Source: Bacteroidales bacterium (GTDB lineage Bacteria > Bacteroidota > Bacteroidia > Bacteroidales > VadinHA17). Taken from it: a stretch of 12,204 nucleotides of DNA. Shown piece by piece: positions 5,116-12,204 of the stretch. A program made the translations under genes and the position numbers. The notes below the pieces were generated by a model. It saw only the letters and a program-made list of their open reading frames with translations, made no database searches and was not told the origin of the DNA. The stretch covers positions 1 through 12,204 of the forward strand of contig JAITVX010000240.1 of NCBI GenBank assembly GCA_031285575.1, read 5' to 3'. Numbering within the stretch: position 1 is the stretch's first letter; each line of letters opens with the position of its first letter.

Positions 5116-6714
5116 CTAATCTATTTTTAAAATTATTGGCGACAGATCTGTGGTTTTACCATCAGGTCCAAGAGCTTTAATATCTTTAATAATTAAGTTT
5201 TTACCTCTGGTAAGCCTGCTAATAAGGTCTTTTTGTCTTGCGGTAAGATTACTGCTCGTACTGGCTTCTTCGTAGTCGTTACCTCTGTCAGAATATAAAA
5301 CCGAAAAACCTGTAACCTGATATGTTAAATCGAAATCAAAGTCAGGTAATATTGCAAATACACCCTGTTGAGCGGCAGCTGTTGCTCTTGGAACTGTTCC
5401 GGTACTTTTCTGCGCAAAAACAGCTACCGGTGCAGGAAGTGCCTTAACTCTAAATTCGTAAGGAGCAAACTGTAAGGGCTTGCCTCCTACATTGGCTGTA
5501 ACGACAACCTGAACATTCTGCCCTACTGCAGACGGTTTTACAGCCCACGCTCCCTTAAAATTTTCACCTCGTGAGTTCTTAATCTTTTCAGTAGTGAAAA
5601 TACCATTTACTACTCTGATACTTATATTGTCGGGGCTGACTCCAGGTACCGATACGTCAATCGGGTTGGGTATTCCCGCATACATCACATTCATAGCAGT
5701 AGGAGAAACTATTACATTGGGCTCGCCAACTGTATATGAAGCATCAAACGGATATTCTCTTAATGAACCATCCGGTGCTTTGAGGGCAATAACTCCTCCC
5801 CATCTTTTAGGGCCTACGGAAGTTGCACGTGTCTTATATATACCTCTTCCTGCCTCGTCGAGAGGAAGGGCAACACCACCAACAGTTATTTGTGGTTGCT
5901 GCGTGGTATCTGCTGCCGATATAAAAACCTGAGCTTCATAATCGCTGCCTAATGTTACATAATTTGACGATGTGGGAATAACTATGGCTGTAAGTTTGTT
6001 GAACTTGAATGACGATGCATCGATCTGGGTATAAAGATAGTTAAGAACCTCCGTTTCTGCATTTCTTACTGCAACCTGATATTCCGACAAAATACATATA
6101 ACAGCTACAAGTGGCAGAGCCTGGAAATTATTGTTTGCCCACGGAGTTGGCTGCCCGTCTTCTTCCTTACCGTCACTGGTATCTATCATGTTTCGCAGGG
6201 CTTCTTCTGACGAAAGGTTTTTGCCTTCGAGGGTTCCGATAAGAAAATCACGGTATTCGTTCAGTACATTCTTAAGATCGTATGCTTTTCCATTTTCGTT
6301 GGCGCCGATAAGTATTTCAGAAGGAACATTATTTTCGTCAATTTTTGTAACTTCTTCAATATTGATTTCATTTCCTTTTACTGCCAAATTATCGGGGCCT
6401 TCAGCAGTATTAATTATTTCAATTTTAAGATCCTGAATAAAAGAAAAAGTTTCATCCGCCCTTTGTTTTACTTCATATGCAGTAGTTCTTAATTGACCTG
6501 CTTTTTGTGGGTTCTCGGCGGCGGCTCTGTCAAAGTCTTGATATATAAGGTCATTTTTTTGAGCATAGTTGCCAATTATTTGCGTCAGACCTTTATCAAC
6601 ATTCTTAAATGCTTCAACAGCTTCTTTCGATACGTTAAGAGCCAACATAGCAGTCAGAACCAGATACATCATACCGATCATCTTTTGTCTCGGGGTTTCT
6701 TTTCCGTGACCCAT
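5116..6714 (-). CDS. gldM: Type IX secretion system motor protein GldM/PorM
   Basis: The 532-residue inner-membrane protein has a short cytoplasmic N-terminus (GHGKETPRQK), one membrane segment (about 12-27, MIGMMYLVLTAMLALN) and a long periplasmic part. The latter begins with a helical domain (about 30-240), followed by beta-rich domains typical of the family, with segments such as NVMYAGIPNPIDVSVPGVS. In characterised systems two GldM chains pass through a GldL pentamer and convert the proton gradient to rotation that drives secretion through the GldK/GldN ring. Length is close to the usual 510-520. It lies 42 bases after gldL and 18 before gldN, in a single operon. Confidence 0.96.
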   Translation of the reverse strand: MGHGKETPRQKMIGMMYLVLTAMLALNVSKEAVEAFKNVDKGLTQIIGNYAQKNDLIYQDFDRAAAENPQKAGQLRTTAYEVKQRADETFSFIQDLKIEIINTAEGPDNLAVKGNEINIEEVTKIDENNVPSEILIGANENGKAYDLKNVLNEYRDFLIGTLEGKNLSSEEALRNMIDTSDGKEEDGQPTPWANNNFQALPLVAVICILSEYQVAVRNAETEVLNYLYTQIDASSFKFNKLTAIVIPTSSNYVTLGSDYEAQVFISAADTTQQPQITVGGVALPLDEAGRGIYKTRATSVGPKRWGGVIALKAPDGSLREYPFDASYTVGEPNVIVSPTAMNVMYAGIPNPIDVSVPGVSPDNISIRVVNGIFTTEKIKNSRGENFKGAWAVKPSAVGQNVQVVVTANVGGKPLQFAPYEFRVKALPAPVAVFAQKSTGTVPRATAAAQQGVFAILPDFDFDLTYQVTGFSVLYSDRGNDYEEASTSSNLTARQKDLISRLTRGKNLIIKDIKALGPDGKTTDLSPIILKID

Positions 6715-6756
6715 AATGCTTTAAGGTATTAGTTTATAATCTATTATAATATATGT

Positions 6757-7653
6757 TTAACCTTTTACATTCATTGCCGACAACATGTTGCCATAAACAT
6801 TGTTCAACGCCGACAAGTTGTCATTAAGTTTTGATATCTGTTCGCGATATTGCTTTGTATTTCCCGCTGTATCTGCCAAGTCTTTCATCAGTCCTTCAAT
6901 ACCCCTGTACAGGGTATCTGTTTGTTTTATATGATCATCTGCACCTTTCTTTTGCAGTTCATATATTGCATTCAGGGCTGAAAGATTTTTGTTAATCGTT
7001 TCAAGTTGCTGCTGGTATGACTTACCTCCCACTTCAATAGCCGAAATGGAATCGGCTATATTATGATATGTCGATTCTGTTTCATTCATCGCTTTTGCTG
7101 ACGATTGATATGATTCATTCAGTTTTGAAAGTGAATCATTGGCAGAATTGATTGTATTTGCATATTTTGCAGATGCTGCACCAAGATCGCCCATTATATT
7201 AATATTTGCGGTTGTTTCACTGAGTTTTTTCATTCCAACACCAAGATTTTGAAACAAATCTGCAGATATTTCAGATTTTTCCAACATTTCGTCAAATTTT
7301 GCTAAGGCTACTGCACCTGCTCCTCCTCCATAGCCGCCGCTACCACCACCGCCAGAAATTCTACGGTCTCTGTCGCCATACGAATGGCCGCCGCCTTCGA
7401 TATCATCTTCCGAAAGGCCTGCCAATTCAGGGTAAACAAGGGTCCAATCTACTTCTTCGTGCAACGGTTCAAACGCTGAAAAGAAAAAGATGATCGCTTC
7501 AGTTAAAAGTCCAACTGTAAGCATAAGACCTGCAAATGGCCAGTGTTGTATCTTAAACAAAGCTCCGACTATAACAATCATAGCTCCCAATCCATAAAGT
7601 TTTGCGATGAAATTTTTCCATCCGCTGCTTTCTACTAAACTTGCTAAGCCCAT
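6757..7653 (-). CDS. gldL: Type IX secretion system motor protein GldL/PorL
   Basis: The 298-residue inner-membrane protein has two hydrophobic segments (about 18-33 and 40-61) in the N-terminal quarter. The motif FKIQHWPFAG lies between them. E52 and E62 in the second segment are ten residues apart, matching the pair of membrane glutamates described for proton-driven motor function in Flavobacterium GldL (E49 and E59). A glycine-rich linker (about 98-112, with GGGGSGGYGGG) leads to a cytoplasmic coiled-coil tail (about 113-298) rich in Asn, Ser and Gln with spaced Leu. The length resembles Porphyromonas PorL (about 309) more than the shorter Flavobacterium GldL. It forms the stator-like partner of GldM, encoded next. 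Confidence 0.95.
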   Translation of the reverse strand: MGLASLVESSGWKNFIAKLYGLGAMIVIVGALFKIQHWPFAGLMLTVGLLTEAIIFFFSAFEPLHEEVDWTLVYPELAGLSEDDIEGGGHSYGDRDRRISGGGGSGGYGGGAGAVALAKFDEMLEKSEISADLFQNLGVGMKKLSETTANINIMGDLGAASAKYANTINSANDSLSKLNESYQSSAKAMNETESTYHNIADSISAIEVGGKSYQQQLETINKNLSALNAIYELQKKGADDHIKQTDTLYRGIEGLMKDLADTAGNTKQYREQISKLNDNLSALNNVYGNMLSAMNVKG

Positions 7654-7695
7654 ATTCTGCTGATTTTAAATTATATTTATTTGTTTTTTTAACAC

Positions 7696-9063
7696 TTAAT
7701 TTACTCCAATGTATGATCTTACATTACGGAATCCGACGTATGGTTTTGTTGAATCCTGATATTCATAGTCTCTTGCGCTTGTCTGAAGAAAATATGCTAT
7801 GTCTTTCCATGAGCCGCCGCGTATAACTTTTCTTTTCATTATAGGAGGATCCTGAGGTTTTGCATTATACTCATAATTCGGCTGGAGATCATGCTGGAAT
7901 ATATAGGCCGATGGATGAAATGCACCACTTGTCCATTCCGCAACATTTCCTGCCATGTCAAAAAGACCATATTCATTTGGTTCATACGAGCCTACTTTTC
8001 CTGCATAAACATTACCATCATCCACATAGTTACCCCTCAAAGGTTTGAAGTTGGCGAGGAAACACCCCTGGTTATTGCGGGTATAAGGGCCACCCCATGG
8101 ATACATAGAAAGGTCAAGCCCGCCTCTTGCGGCATATTCCCATTCTGTTTCAAGCGGCAAACGGTATTTATGAACATCCGGAATACCTTTTTTTCTTAAA
8201 GCGTTATTCATATAATCTGTCCTCCAGGTACTGAACGCCGTTGCCTGTACCCATGATATTCCTACTACGGGATAATCGTCAAACGAAGGATGCCAGAAAT
8301 AAAGGGAGGCTTGGGGGTCGTTAAACGAGTAGGTAAAGTCTCTTATCCAGCAAAGCGTATCGGGATACACATTTATAATATTGTGTTTTATAAAAGAGGA
8401 ACGGTTTTGAACGTCACTGACCACTCCTTCGTTGTCGGCAACCTGTCCCACATATTTTCCCGATGTTTTTTCAGCATCATCATAAACATAAGTCGATCTC
8501 GCCGCTTGCTGATAATCGACCCAGTAGTATGAATAATTCAGTTTCCTTACGTCAAATTCTTTTTTTCCGTTAAATCTTTCTTCCGGCGGATAGTACATCT
8601 CTTCAAGTATTTCCATGGTGGTTTCATCTCGTGGGTCTATCCTCTCGTCCCAGTTCAGTACGGGCGGGTCAATAACGTTGTCGTCATCGTCAACCATGAA
8701 GTATTCTCTTCCATCAACACCAGCTTCGCCAAGTTTTGTGCGCAGTATTGAGTCGCGGACCCAATATACGAACTGTCGATATTGATTATTTGTTATCTCG
8801 GTTTGATCCATCCAGAATGCATCGACGGTTACTGTTTTCGAAATGGCATTTTGGGCATAAACGGCATCCTGGTCGCTGGGCCCCATGACAAAACTACCTG
8901 CAGGTATAAAAGCCATTTGAAGCGGTTCGGGTTCAAAGAATTTTTTTCTTCCAAGGACTCCGGTAAGTTCTCCTTCTCCCGACGAACCACAACCTGTCAA
9001 CAGTATAACGCTAATTGCAAAGACAGAGAAAGTTATTTTATTCATAATACGAAAATATTTCAT
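7696..9063 (-). CDS. gldK: Type IX secretion/gliding lipoprotein GldK/PorK
   Basis: The 455-residue outer-membrane lipoprotein begins with a lipoprotein signal (hydrophobic 10-22, lipobox LLTGC, lipidated C25). Translation may start at M1 or at the internal M7 (MNKITF), which would also give a normal signal. From about residue 48 it has the formylglycine-generating-enzyme/sulfatase-modifying fold: FIPAGSFVMGPSD, VDAFWMDQTEITNNQYRQF, YRLPLETEWEYAARGG (300-315), LFDMAGNVAEW, RKVIRGGSWKD and YVGFRNVRS. The cysteines used by true formylglycine-generating enzymes in the last region are absent, as expected for the structural GldK branch. With GldN it builds the periplasmic ring. It lies 31 bases after the porP-like gene and 42 before gldL. 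Confidence 0.95.
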   Translation of the reverse strand: MKYFRIMNKITFSVFAISVILLTGCGSSGEGELTGVLGRKKFFEPEPLQMAFIPAGSFVMGPSDQDAVYAQNAISKTVTVDAFWMDQTEITNNQYRQFVYWVRDSILRTKLGEAGVDGREYFMVDDDDNVIDPPVLNWDERIDPRDETTMEILEEMYYPPEERFNGKKEFDVRKLNYSYYWVDYQQAARSTYVYDDAEKTSGKYVGQVADNEGVVSDVQNRSSFIKHNIINVYPDTLCWIRDFTYSFNDPQASLYFWHPSFDDYPVVGISWVQATAFSTWRTDYMNNALRKKGIPDVHKYRLPLETEWEYAARGGLDLSMYPWGGPYTRNNQGCFLANFKPLRGNYVDDGNVYAGKVGSYEPNEYGLFDMAGNVAEWTSGAFHPSAYIFQHDLQPNYEYNAKPQDPPIMKRKVIRGGSWKDIAYFLQTSARDYEYQDSTKPYVGFRNVRSYIGVN

Positions 9064-9094
9064 GACGCAAGTAAGTTATTTTTTTTATATATAT

Positions 9095-10039
9095 TCACAA
9101 AAATCTTATACTTTTATATTTCATAGGACTTTTTCCCATGTTTATATCAAAACAGTAGTTTACCATAAATTCATGCGAGCCACGGCTGCTTTTGCTTATG
9201 TCTGAAAGTATGAAATCATAGGAATAGCCCAGTTTTAATCCATTATATAATTCTATTCCTATCATCCCAACTATGGCATCACCGGCTCTGTAGGAAACGC
9301 CACCCCATACTTTTTTATTGTATTTAACAAGCGAATTTAAGGTAAATTGTTTGGTTTTCCCATCGCTGTATATAAATCCCGATGGAATAATTTCAAATGC
9401 CGGATTGGCAAGTTGAAACGTGTATCCTGCTGTGGCATAATAGTGCCTGCTTACATAAGGGGTACCTTTTGTATATTTTATTTCAGGTTGATTGATATGT
9501 GTTACAGAAAAGGCCGCATAATAATTACCGGCATCGTAATACAGTCCGAATCCTGCGTCAAAAGCTACGTAACTTTCAGCGTTTTCAGGTATTAATGGGT
9601 CTCCTGAAACAGGTGTATGCGTATCTCCACTCGGTATTTTCCACTCAGGTTCAAGTTTTTTGTTCAGCATTCCGAGACTGAGGCCTATCCCAAGTTTTCC
9701 CTGACCAACGTTGAGATGATATGAATATGATCCTGATATATTGATGTCCTGATCGAAACCGAGATTGTCACTTTGAATCAGCAGGCCTGCACCATTGTTT
9801 CTGTTGAAGAATGGAAGCGGCGAACTGACATTGAAAACAGTAACCGAGGGAGCTCCCGAAAATCCGGTCCATTGCTGGCGGGTGATGGCCGTAGCACATA
9901 TAAGCCCCGAAATACCGGCTATACCCGGATTATAGGTCATTGTATTGAACATGTAATGACTTGCTACAGGGTCTTGCTGCGCCACAACCGGCAAACCTGC
10001 AAGCAACAGTAATAGTAATATGTTACAGACTGTTTTCAT
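9095..10039 (-). CDS. porP: PorP/SprF-family type IX secretion outer-membrane protein
   Basis: The 314-residue protein has a signal peptide (hydrophobic 6-19, cleavage likely near A20-Q21) and a predicted outer-membrane beta-barrel, seen as alternating amphipathic strands (for example GKLGIGLSLGM, YVAFDAGFGLYY, WGGVSYRAGDAIVGMIGIEL). The family's near-universal start is present: DPVASHYMFNTMTYNPGIAG, close to the usual QDPQFSQYMFNxxxxNPAYAG. The ending, KLGYSYDFILSDI plus HEFMVNYCF, is also typical. PorP is required for type IX secretion in Porphyromonas; relatives (SprF) help secrete particular adhesins. Position at the head of gldKLMN matches the Porphyromonas porPKLMN order, so this is more likely the core PorP than an accessory SprF. 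Confidence 0.92.
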   Translation of the reverse strand: MKTVCNILLLLLLAGLPVVAQQDPVASHYMFNTMTYNPGIAGISGLICATAITRQQWTGFSGAPSVTVFNVSSPLPFFNRNNGAGLLIQSDNLGFDQDINISGSYSYHLNVGQGKLGIGLSLGMLNKKLEPEWKIPSGDTHTPVSGDPLIPENAESYVAFDAGFGLYYDAGNYYAAFSVTHINQPEIKYTKGTPYVSRHYYATAGYTFQLANPAFEIIPSGFIYSDGKTKQFTLNSLVKYNKKVWGGVSYRAGDAIVGMIGIELYNGLKLGYSYDFILSDISKSSRGSHEFMVNYCFDINMGKSPMKYKSIRFL

Positions 10040-10077
10040 TAACCCGTCGTAGGGCTGTTTATTTCACAATTAACGTA

Positions 10078-10109
10078 CAAAGCAAATACAAATCTTTTTA
10101 CTATGCAAA
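10078..10109 (-). promoter_or_regulatory. Likely promoter of the type IX secretion operon
   Basis: On the minus strand TTTG (10106-10109) is followed by 20 bases and TTGCTTTG (10078-10085). This differs from the Bacteroidota -7 consensus TAnnTTTG in one base only, and the spacing is ideal. The leader to the porP ATG at 10039 would be about 30 bases. It is the only good candidate upstream of the five-gene cluster. Confidence 0.6.
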
Positions 10110-10482
10110 CTTCATAAAAATAATTTTATTAAATATTATTTTATTGTAATAATAACTGGCAAATACACAAAATTTCCGGTATTGTGTTATATACATGTTC
10201 CGCCGTATGTAAAGTATCTATTTTTACTATAATTCAACTATTTTCTTTTTATATTTTATTGTTTCCTTTTTGGTTTTATAAAAATAATAAAAAAATTTCG
10301 GGGAAATTTTTACTTTCAGTTCTTTTCCAATTGCTTTTAATAATTTTTTTCAGCCTCCTAAAAAACCGGAAAATAAAAACTGAAATCTACGAAACAAACA
10401 GGTTTCCCGTTATTTAAAATAATGGTTGTAATTTTGGATAAGCAGATGTATCTCTTTCGCTCCCTGACGATATTTATACCAG
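10110..10482. other. AT-rich non-coding interval
   Basis: This stretch between the type IX operon promoter and the IS remnant is extremely rich in A and T. It holds one notable symmetry, AAAAATTT-CGGGG-AAATTTTT (10291-10311), an 8-bp stem that could act as a weak terminator in either direction. A 77-codon plus-strand frame (10184-10417) has only low-complexity Ile/Leu/Phe/Lys composition and is not credible as a gene. Confidence 0.45.
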
Positions 10483-11200
10483 ATGAATATAATAGACATT
10501 TTCGGTAAATCAAGCGATAGAGAAGATTGCTAAGTTGTAAATCGCAGCGATCAGGTTAAAGCGGAGGGCTAAACGTCTTTTCAATTGCGATACTTCTCGG
10601 TGATAATCCTGAATATTTTTATCTCGCGGAAGATGTTCTCTATCGTGATCCGAAATGACGAAATACGCCTGTACTCTCTTTTCTCTTGCTTGGCAAGATG
10701 GTTCTTCTTCGTTCTTTTCTTTGGTAATTCACTGTTGTGATGAACTTTGGCGAGACTTTGATATCCGGTGTCAGCCAAATATCTTGATGCGGAACAAAAG
10801 TGCATCCTGCTCTCTTTAAACAGTTTGAAGTCATGTCTGCGTCCACACATAAAGGCGGTGCAAAGTATCATGCGGCTCGATTTGTCGGCAACTATTTGCG
10901 TCTTTTGCGCGTGACGCTTTTTCTTACCCGAGTAGCTCGGCCTCTGTTTTTTTGGGACGTTCGACAGGACTTGCCGTGGCGTCGATAAGCACCACCTTGA
11001 AGTTATTATCGGGCTTGAGCAGGGCTTTCTTGAGCAGACTTTGCCATCACCTCAAGCATCAATGCGAAAATCTCACGCTTAACGCCAGTCAACCGCCTGA
11101 AACAGGACGCGGACAGATTCTCTATATCTATAGAGAAAACATTACGCAAAGATAATACTACATCACAAAACTATTTGCCGAAGAAGTCTATTTTATGCAA
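10483..11200 (-). mobile_element. Degraded IS5-family-like insertion sequence with both ends
   Basis: Ends at 10483-10509 and 11174-11200 are inverted copies that match at 21 of 27 positions by eye, with a shared AATAGAC...TTTTCGG / AATAGACTTCTTCGG core. Between them lies a broken DDE transposase on the minus strand whose stop codon touches the left end, as is usual in compact IS elements. The total of 718 bp is shorter than intact members of this group (about 900-1000 bp from memory), matching the internal deletion visible in the transposase. A similar end recurs at 103-129. No target duplication could be identified. Confidence 0.8.
10510..11142 (-). pseudogene. IS5-like transposase (DDE_Tnp_4 type), broken in several places
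   Basis: Pieces in different frames join into one recognisable transposase. The N-terminal part reads SASCFRRLTGVKREIFALML. After a frame change near 11035 comes KKALLKPDNNFKVVLIDATA (first catalytic Asp in LIDA), then SPVERPKK. A run of seven T at 10947-10953 shifts the frame to SGKKKRHAQKTQIVADKSS and on to CGRRHDFKLFKES and ADTGYQSLAKVHHNSELPKK (second Asp). The last Glu region is RITIENIFREIKIFRII. A further shift at 10581 precedes the natural end LALRFNLIAAIYNLAIFSIA. The helix-turn-helix region between the first two pieces is missing. The ATG at 11142 runs only a few codons in its own frame. It is certainly inactive. Confidence 0.85.
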
Positions 11201-11224
11201 TTTATCGAATTTGGTGTTGTATGC

Positions 11225-11255
11225 TTGTATGCTTACGGCAGATTGAATATTTTTG
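11225..11255 (+). promoter_or_regulatory. Promoter of the MORN-repeat gene, just outside the IS end
   Basis: TTG (11225-11227), 20 bases, then TATTTTTG (11248-11255) is a full match to the Bacteroidota consensus. It begins 25 bases outside the right IS end. Because the -7 element overlaps the TTG at 11253, an upstream TTG start of the following gene would not be in the transcript; this fixes the start at ATG 11280. Confidence 0.72.
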
Positions 11256-11279
11256 CATGCGTTTTTCAGTTTCAAAATT

Positions 11280-12068
11280 ATGGTTTCAAGATTGTGTAAT
11301 GTGTTGATTGTGCTGTTTGTTCAGGTTGCTGTTTACTGGCAGGCTGATTCGGGTATTAACAAAACGGATGCTGACGGAAAAAGGCAGGGGCGGTGGATGA
11401 AAACTTACCGGAATGGTGCTGTAATGTACGACGGGGTTTTCAGAAACGGTTATCCGGAGGGTGAGTTCAGGAGATATTATGAAAATGGTGTGCTGCAGTC
11501 GGTGCTTGTTTATTCGGAGCAGGGGACTGAGGCTGATGCGACTATTTACCATCCTAATGGTTTTGTGTCGGCAAGGGGGAGGTATGTGAACCGCAGAAAG
11601 GAGGGAGTGTGGGAGTTCTATTCGAGGTTCGAGAATGGTTATGTGGTGGTGAAAGAGCTGTATGCAGATAATATGCGCAATGGCGAATCGCTGAAACTGT
11701 ATCAGGGTGGTGTGGTTGCCGAACGGATGAGTTTCAGAAACGATACTGCTTCGGGCGAATGGATAAAGTATTTTCCTGATGGTGGCATAAATCTGAAAAC
11801 AACTATGGCCGGCGGTATGATTGACGGCAGGTTTGAAGCGTGGTTCGACAACGGGCAGCTGCAGTTTTCGGGAACGTACAGCAGAGATAAAAAGGATGGG
11901 CTTTGGCGTGTATATGAAAAGGATGGAACGCTGAGGTACGAAATAAACTACGATGACGGAATAACGTCTGACCGTTTGATTGATATTGATACCGACAGGT
12001 ATATCGATTCGCTTGAGAGGGATGCCGGAAAAATTCCGGATCCGGAAAAGCAGGAGTTGCCGTTTTAG
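11280..12068 (+). CDS. Secreted MORN-repeat (YwqK-like) protein
   Basis: With the start at ATG 11280 the product has 262 residues: a signal peptide or anchor (hydrophobic 6-20), then about eight MORN-type repeats of the MORN_2/YwqK kind. Examples are QGRWMKTYRNGAVM (36-49), EGEFRRYYENGVL (60-72), ATIYHPNGFVSARG (87-100), SGEWIKYFPDGGI (158-170), DGRFEAWFDNGQL (182-194) and DGLWRVYEKDGTL (206-218). The tail (230-262) is acidic and non-repetitive. Relatives are abundant and mostly unstudied in Bacteroidota; the family name comes from a Bacillus YwqK antitoxin annotation, but nothing here suggests a toxin partner. Export to the periplasm or outer membrane is inferred. The frame is also open back to TTG 11253, but the promoter argues against that start. 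It converges with a minus-strand gene 20 bases away. Confidence 0.85.
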   Translation: MVSRLCNVLIVLFVQVAVYWQADSGINKTDADGKRQGRWMKTYRNGAVMYDGVFRNGYPEGEFRRYYENGVLQSVLVYSEQGTEADATIYHPNGFVSARGRYVNRRKEGVWEFYSRFENGYVVVKELYADNMRNGESLKLYQGGVVAERMSFRNDTASGEWIKYFPDGGINLKTTMAGGMIDGRFEAWFDNGQLQFSGTYSRDKKDGLWRVYEKDGTLRYEINYDDGITSDRLIDIDTDRYIDSLERDAGKIPDPEKQELPF

Positions 12069-12088
12069 GCGCAGGCCTGTTGTTCCTG

Positions 12089-12204
12089 TTACGGAATTAT
12101 TGCCTTAACGAGCGGCCCCCACTGCCCGGCGCGGCCGCGGCTGTTTTCGTAGCGCAGGCAGAACCATGCTGTTTTTCCGGTGTCTTCGGGTTCAAACTTA
12201 AACA
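12089..12204 (-). CDS. C-terminal end of a hypothetical protein (partial)
   Basis: Only the last 37 codons are inside the window. They read FKFEPEDTGKTAWFCLRYEN, then SRGRAGQWGPLVKAIIP and a TAA stop at 12089-12091. The pattern (TAWFCLRYEN plus GQWGP plus AIIP at the very end) recalls from memory the C-terminus of a roughly 200-residue Bacteroidota protein of unknown function, perhaps a fibronectin-like fold. Codon choice is natural, and the other two minus-strand frames either contain stops or have unlikely composition. It runs toward the MORN gene, and no clear terminator lies in the 20 bases between them. Confidence 0.65.
   Translation of the reverse strand, partial: FKFEPEDTGKTAWFCLRYENSRGRAGQWGPLVKAIIP

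Noticed and set aside
10184..10417. 77-codon plus-strand frame, apparently hydrophobic
   Set aside because: The DNA is extremely AT-rich, so Ile, Phe, Leu and Lys arise by chance; no promoter or family match.
10947..10953. Programmed ribosomal frameshift at the seven-A run in the transposase
   Set aside because: Continuing the protein requires a +1 shift, not the -1 usual for A-run slippery sites in IS elements, and other breaks exist in the same gene.
11253..11279. TTG start extending the MORN gene by nine residues
   Set aside because: The TTG is part of the -7 promoter element, so it would lie upstream of the transcript start; ATG 11280 also gives a better signal peptide.

Overview
The window comes from a Bacteroidota genome, most likely an anaerobic or facultative Bacteroidales/Marinilabiliales-type organism. 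The evidence is a complete porP-gldK-gldL-gldM-gldN cluster (the core of the type IX secretion system and gliding apparatus, confined to this phylum), promoters of the Bacteroidota type (a TTG or similar element, 20 bases, then TAnnTTTG), and no Shine-Dalgarno sequences ahead of the genes. The selenium genes place the organism among selenium users.

Layout. Positions 1-365 hold no convincing gene. They hold a lone 27-bp copy of an insertion-sequence end (103-129) followed by six copies of a 21-bp minisatellite (140-265). Positions 366-2523, minus strand, form a selenium-metabolism operon: a short membrane protein behind a good promoter, a 59-codon GTG-started reading frame, yedF, and selD overlapping yedF by ATGA. 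Positions 2577-3080 are a roughly 500-bp non-coding stretch with three back-to-back hairpins and what may be debris of another insertion sequence. A single-domain mannose-1-phosphate guanylyltransferase (3115-4209, plus strand) ends at a perfect bidirectional terminator shared with the convergent type IX secretion operon (4273-10039, minus strand), which starts from a promoter near 10078-10109.

Upstream of that operon lie about 440 bp of very AT-rich DNA, then a decayed IS5-like element of 718 bp (10483-11200). Its terminal inverted repeats are still recognisable; its transposase has an internal deletion and at least three frame breaks. Just outside the element a well-formed promoter drives a secreted MORN-repeat protein (11280-12068, plus strand). 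The window ends inside a convergent minus-strand gene, of which only the last 37 codons are present.

How the genes work together. SelD makes selenophosphate; YedF is its usual genomic partner of uncertain biochemistry. PorP, GldK, GldL, GldM and GldN form the outer-membrane-associated ring and the inner-membrane motor of type IX secretion. The GDP-mannose gene feeds surface polysaccharide synthesis and is only a neighbour. The selenium block looks visibly richer in G+C than the manC and type IX blocks. No wholly new system is evident. The most unusual points are the small reading frames linked to selD-yedF, and the lone IS end that abuts the 21-bp repeats.
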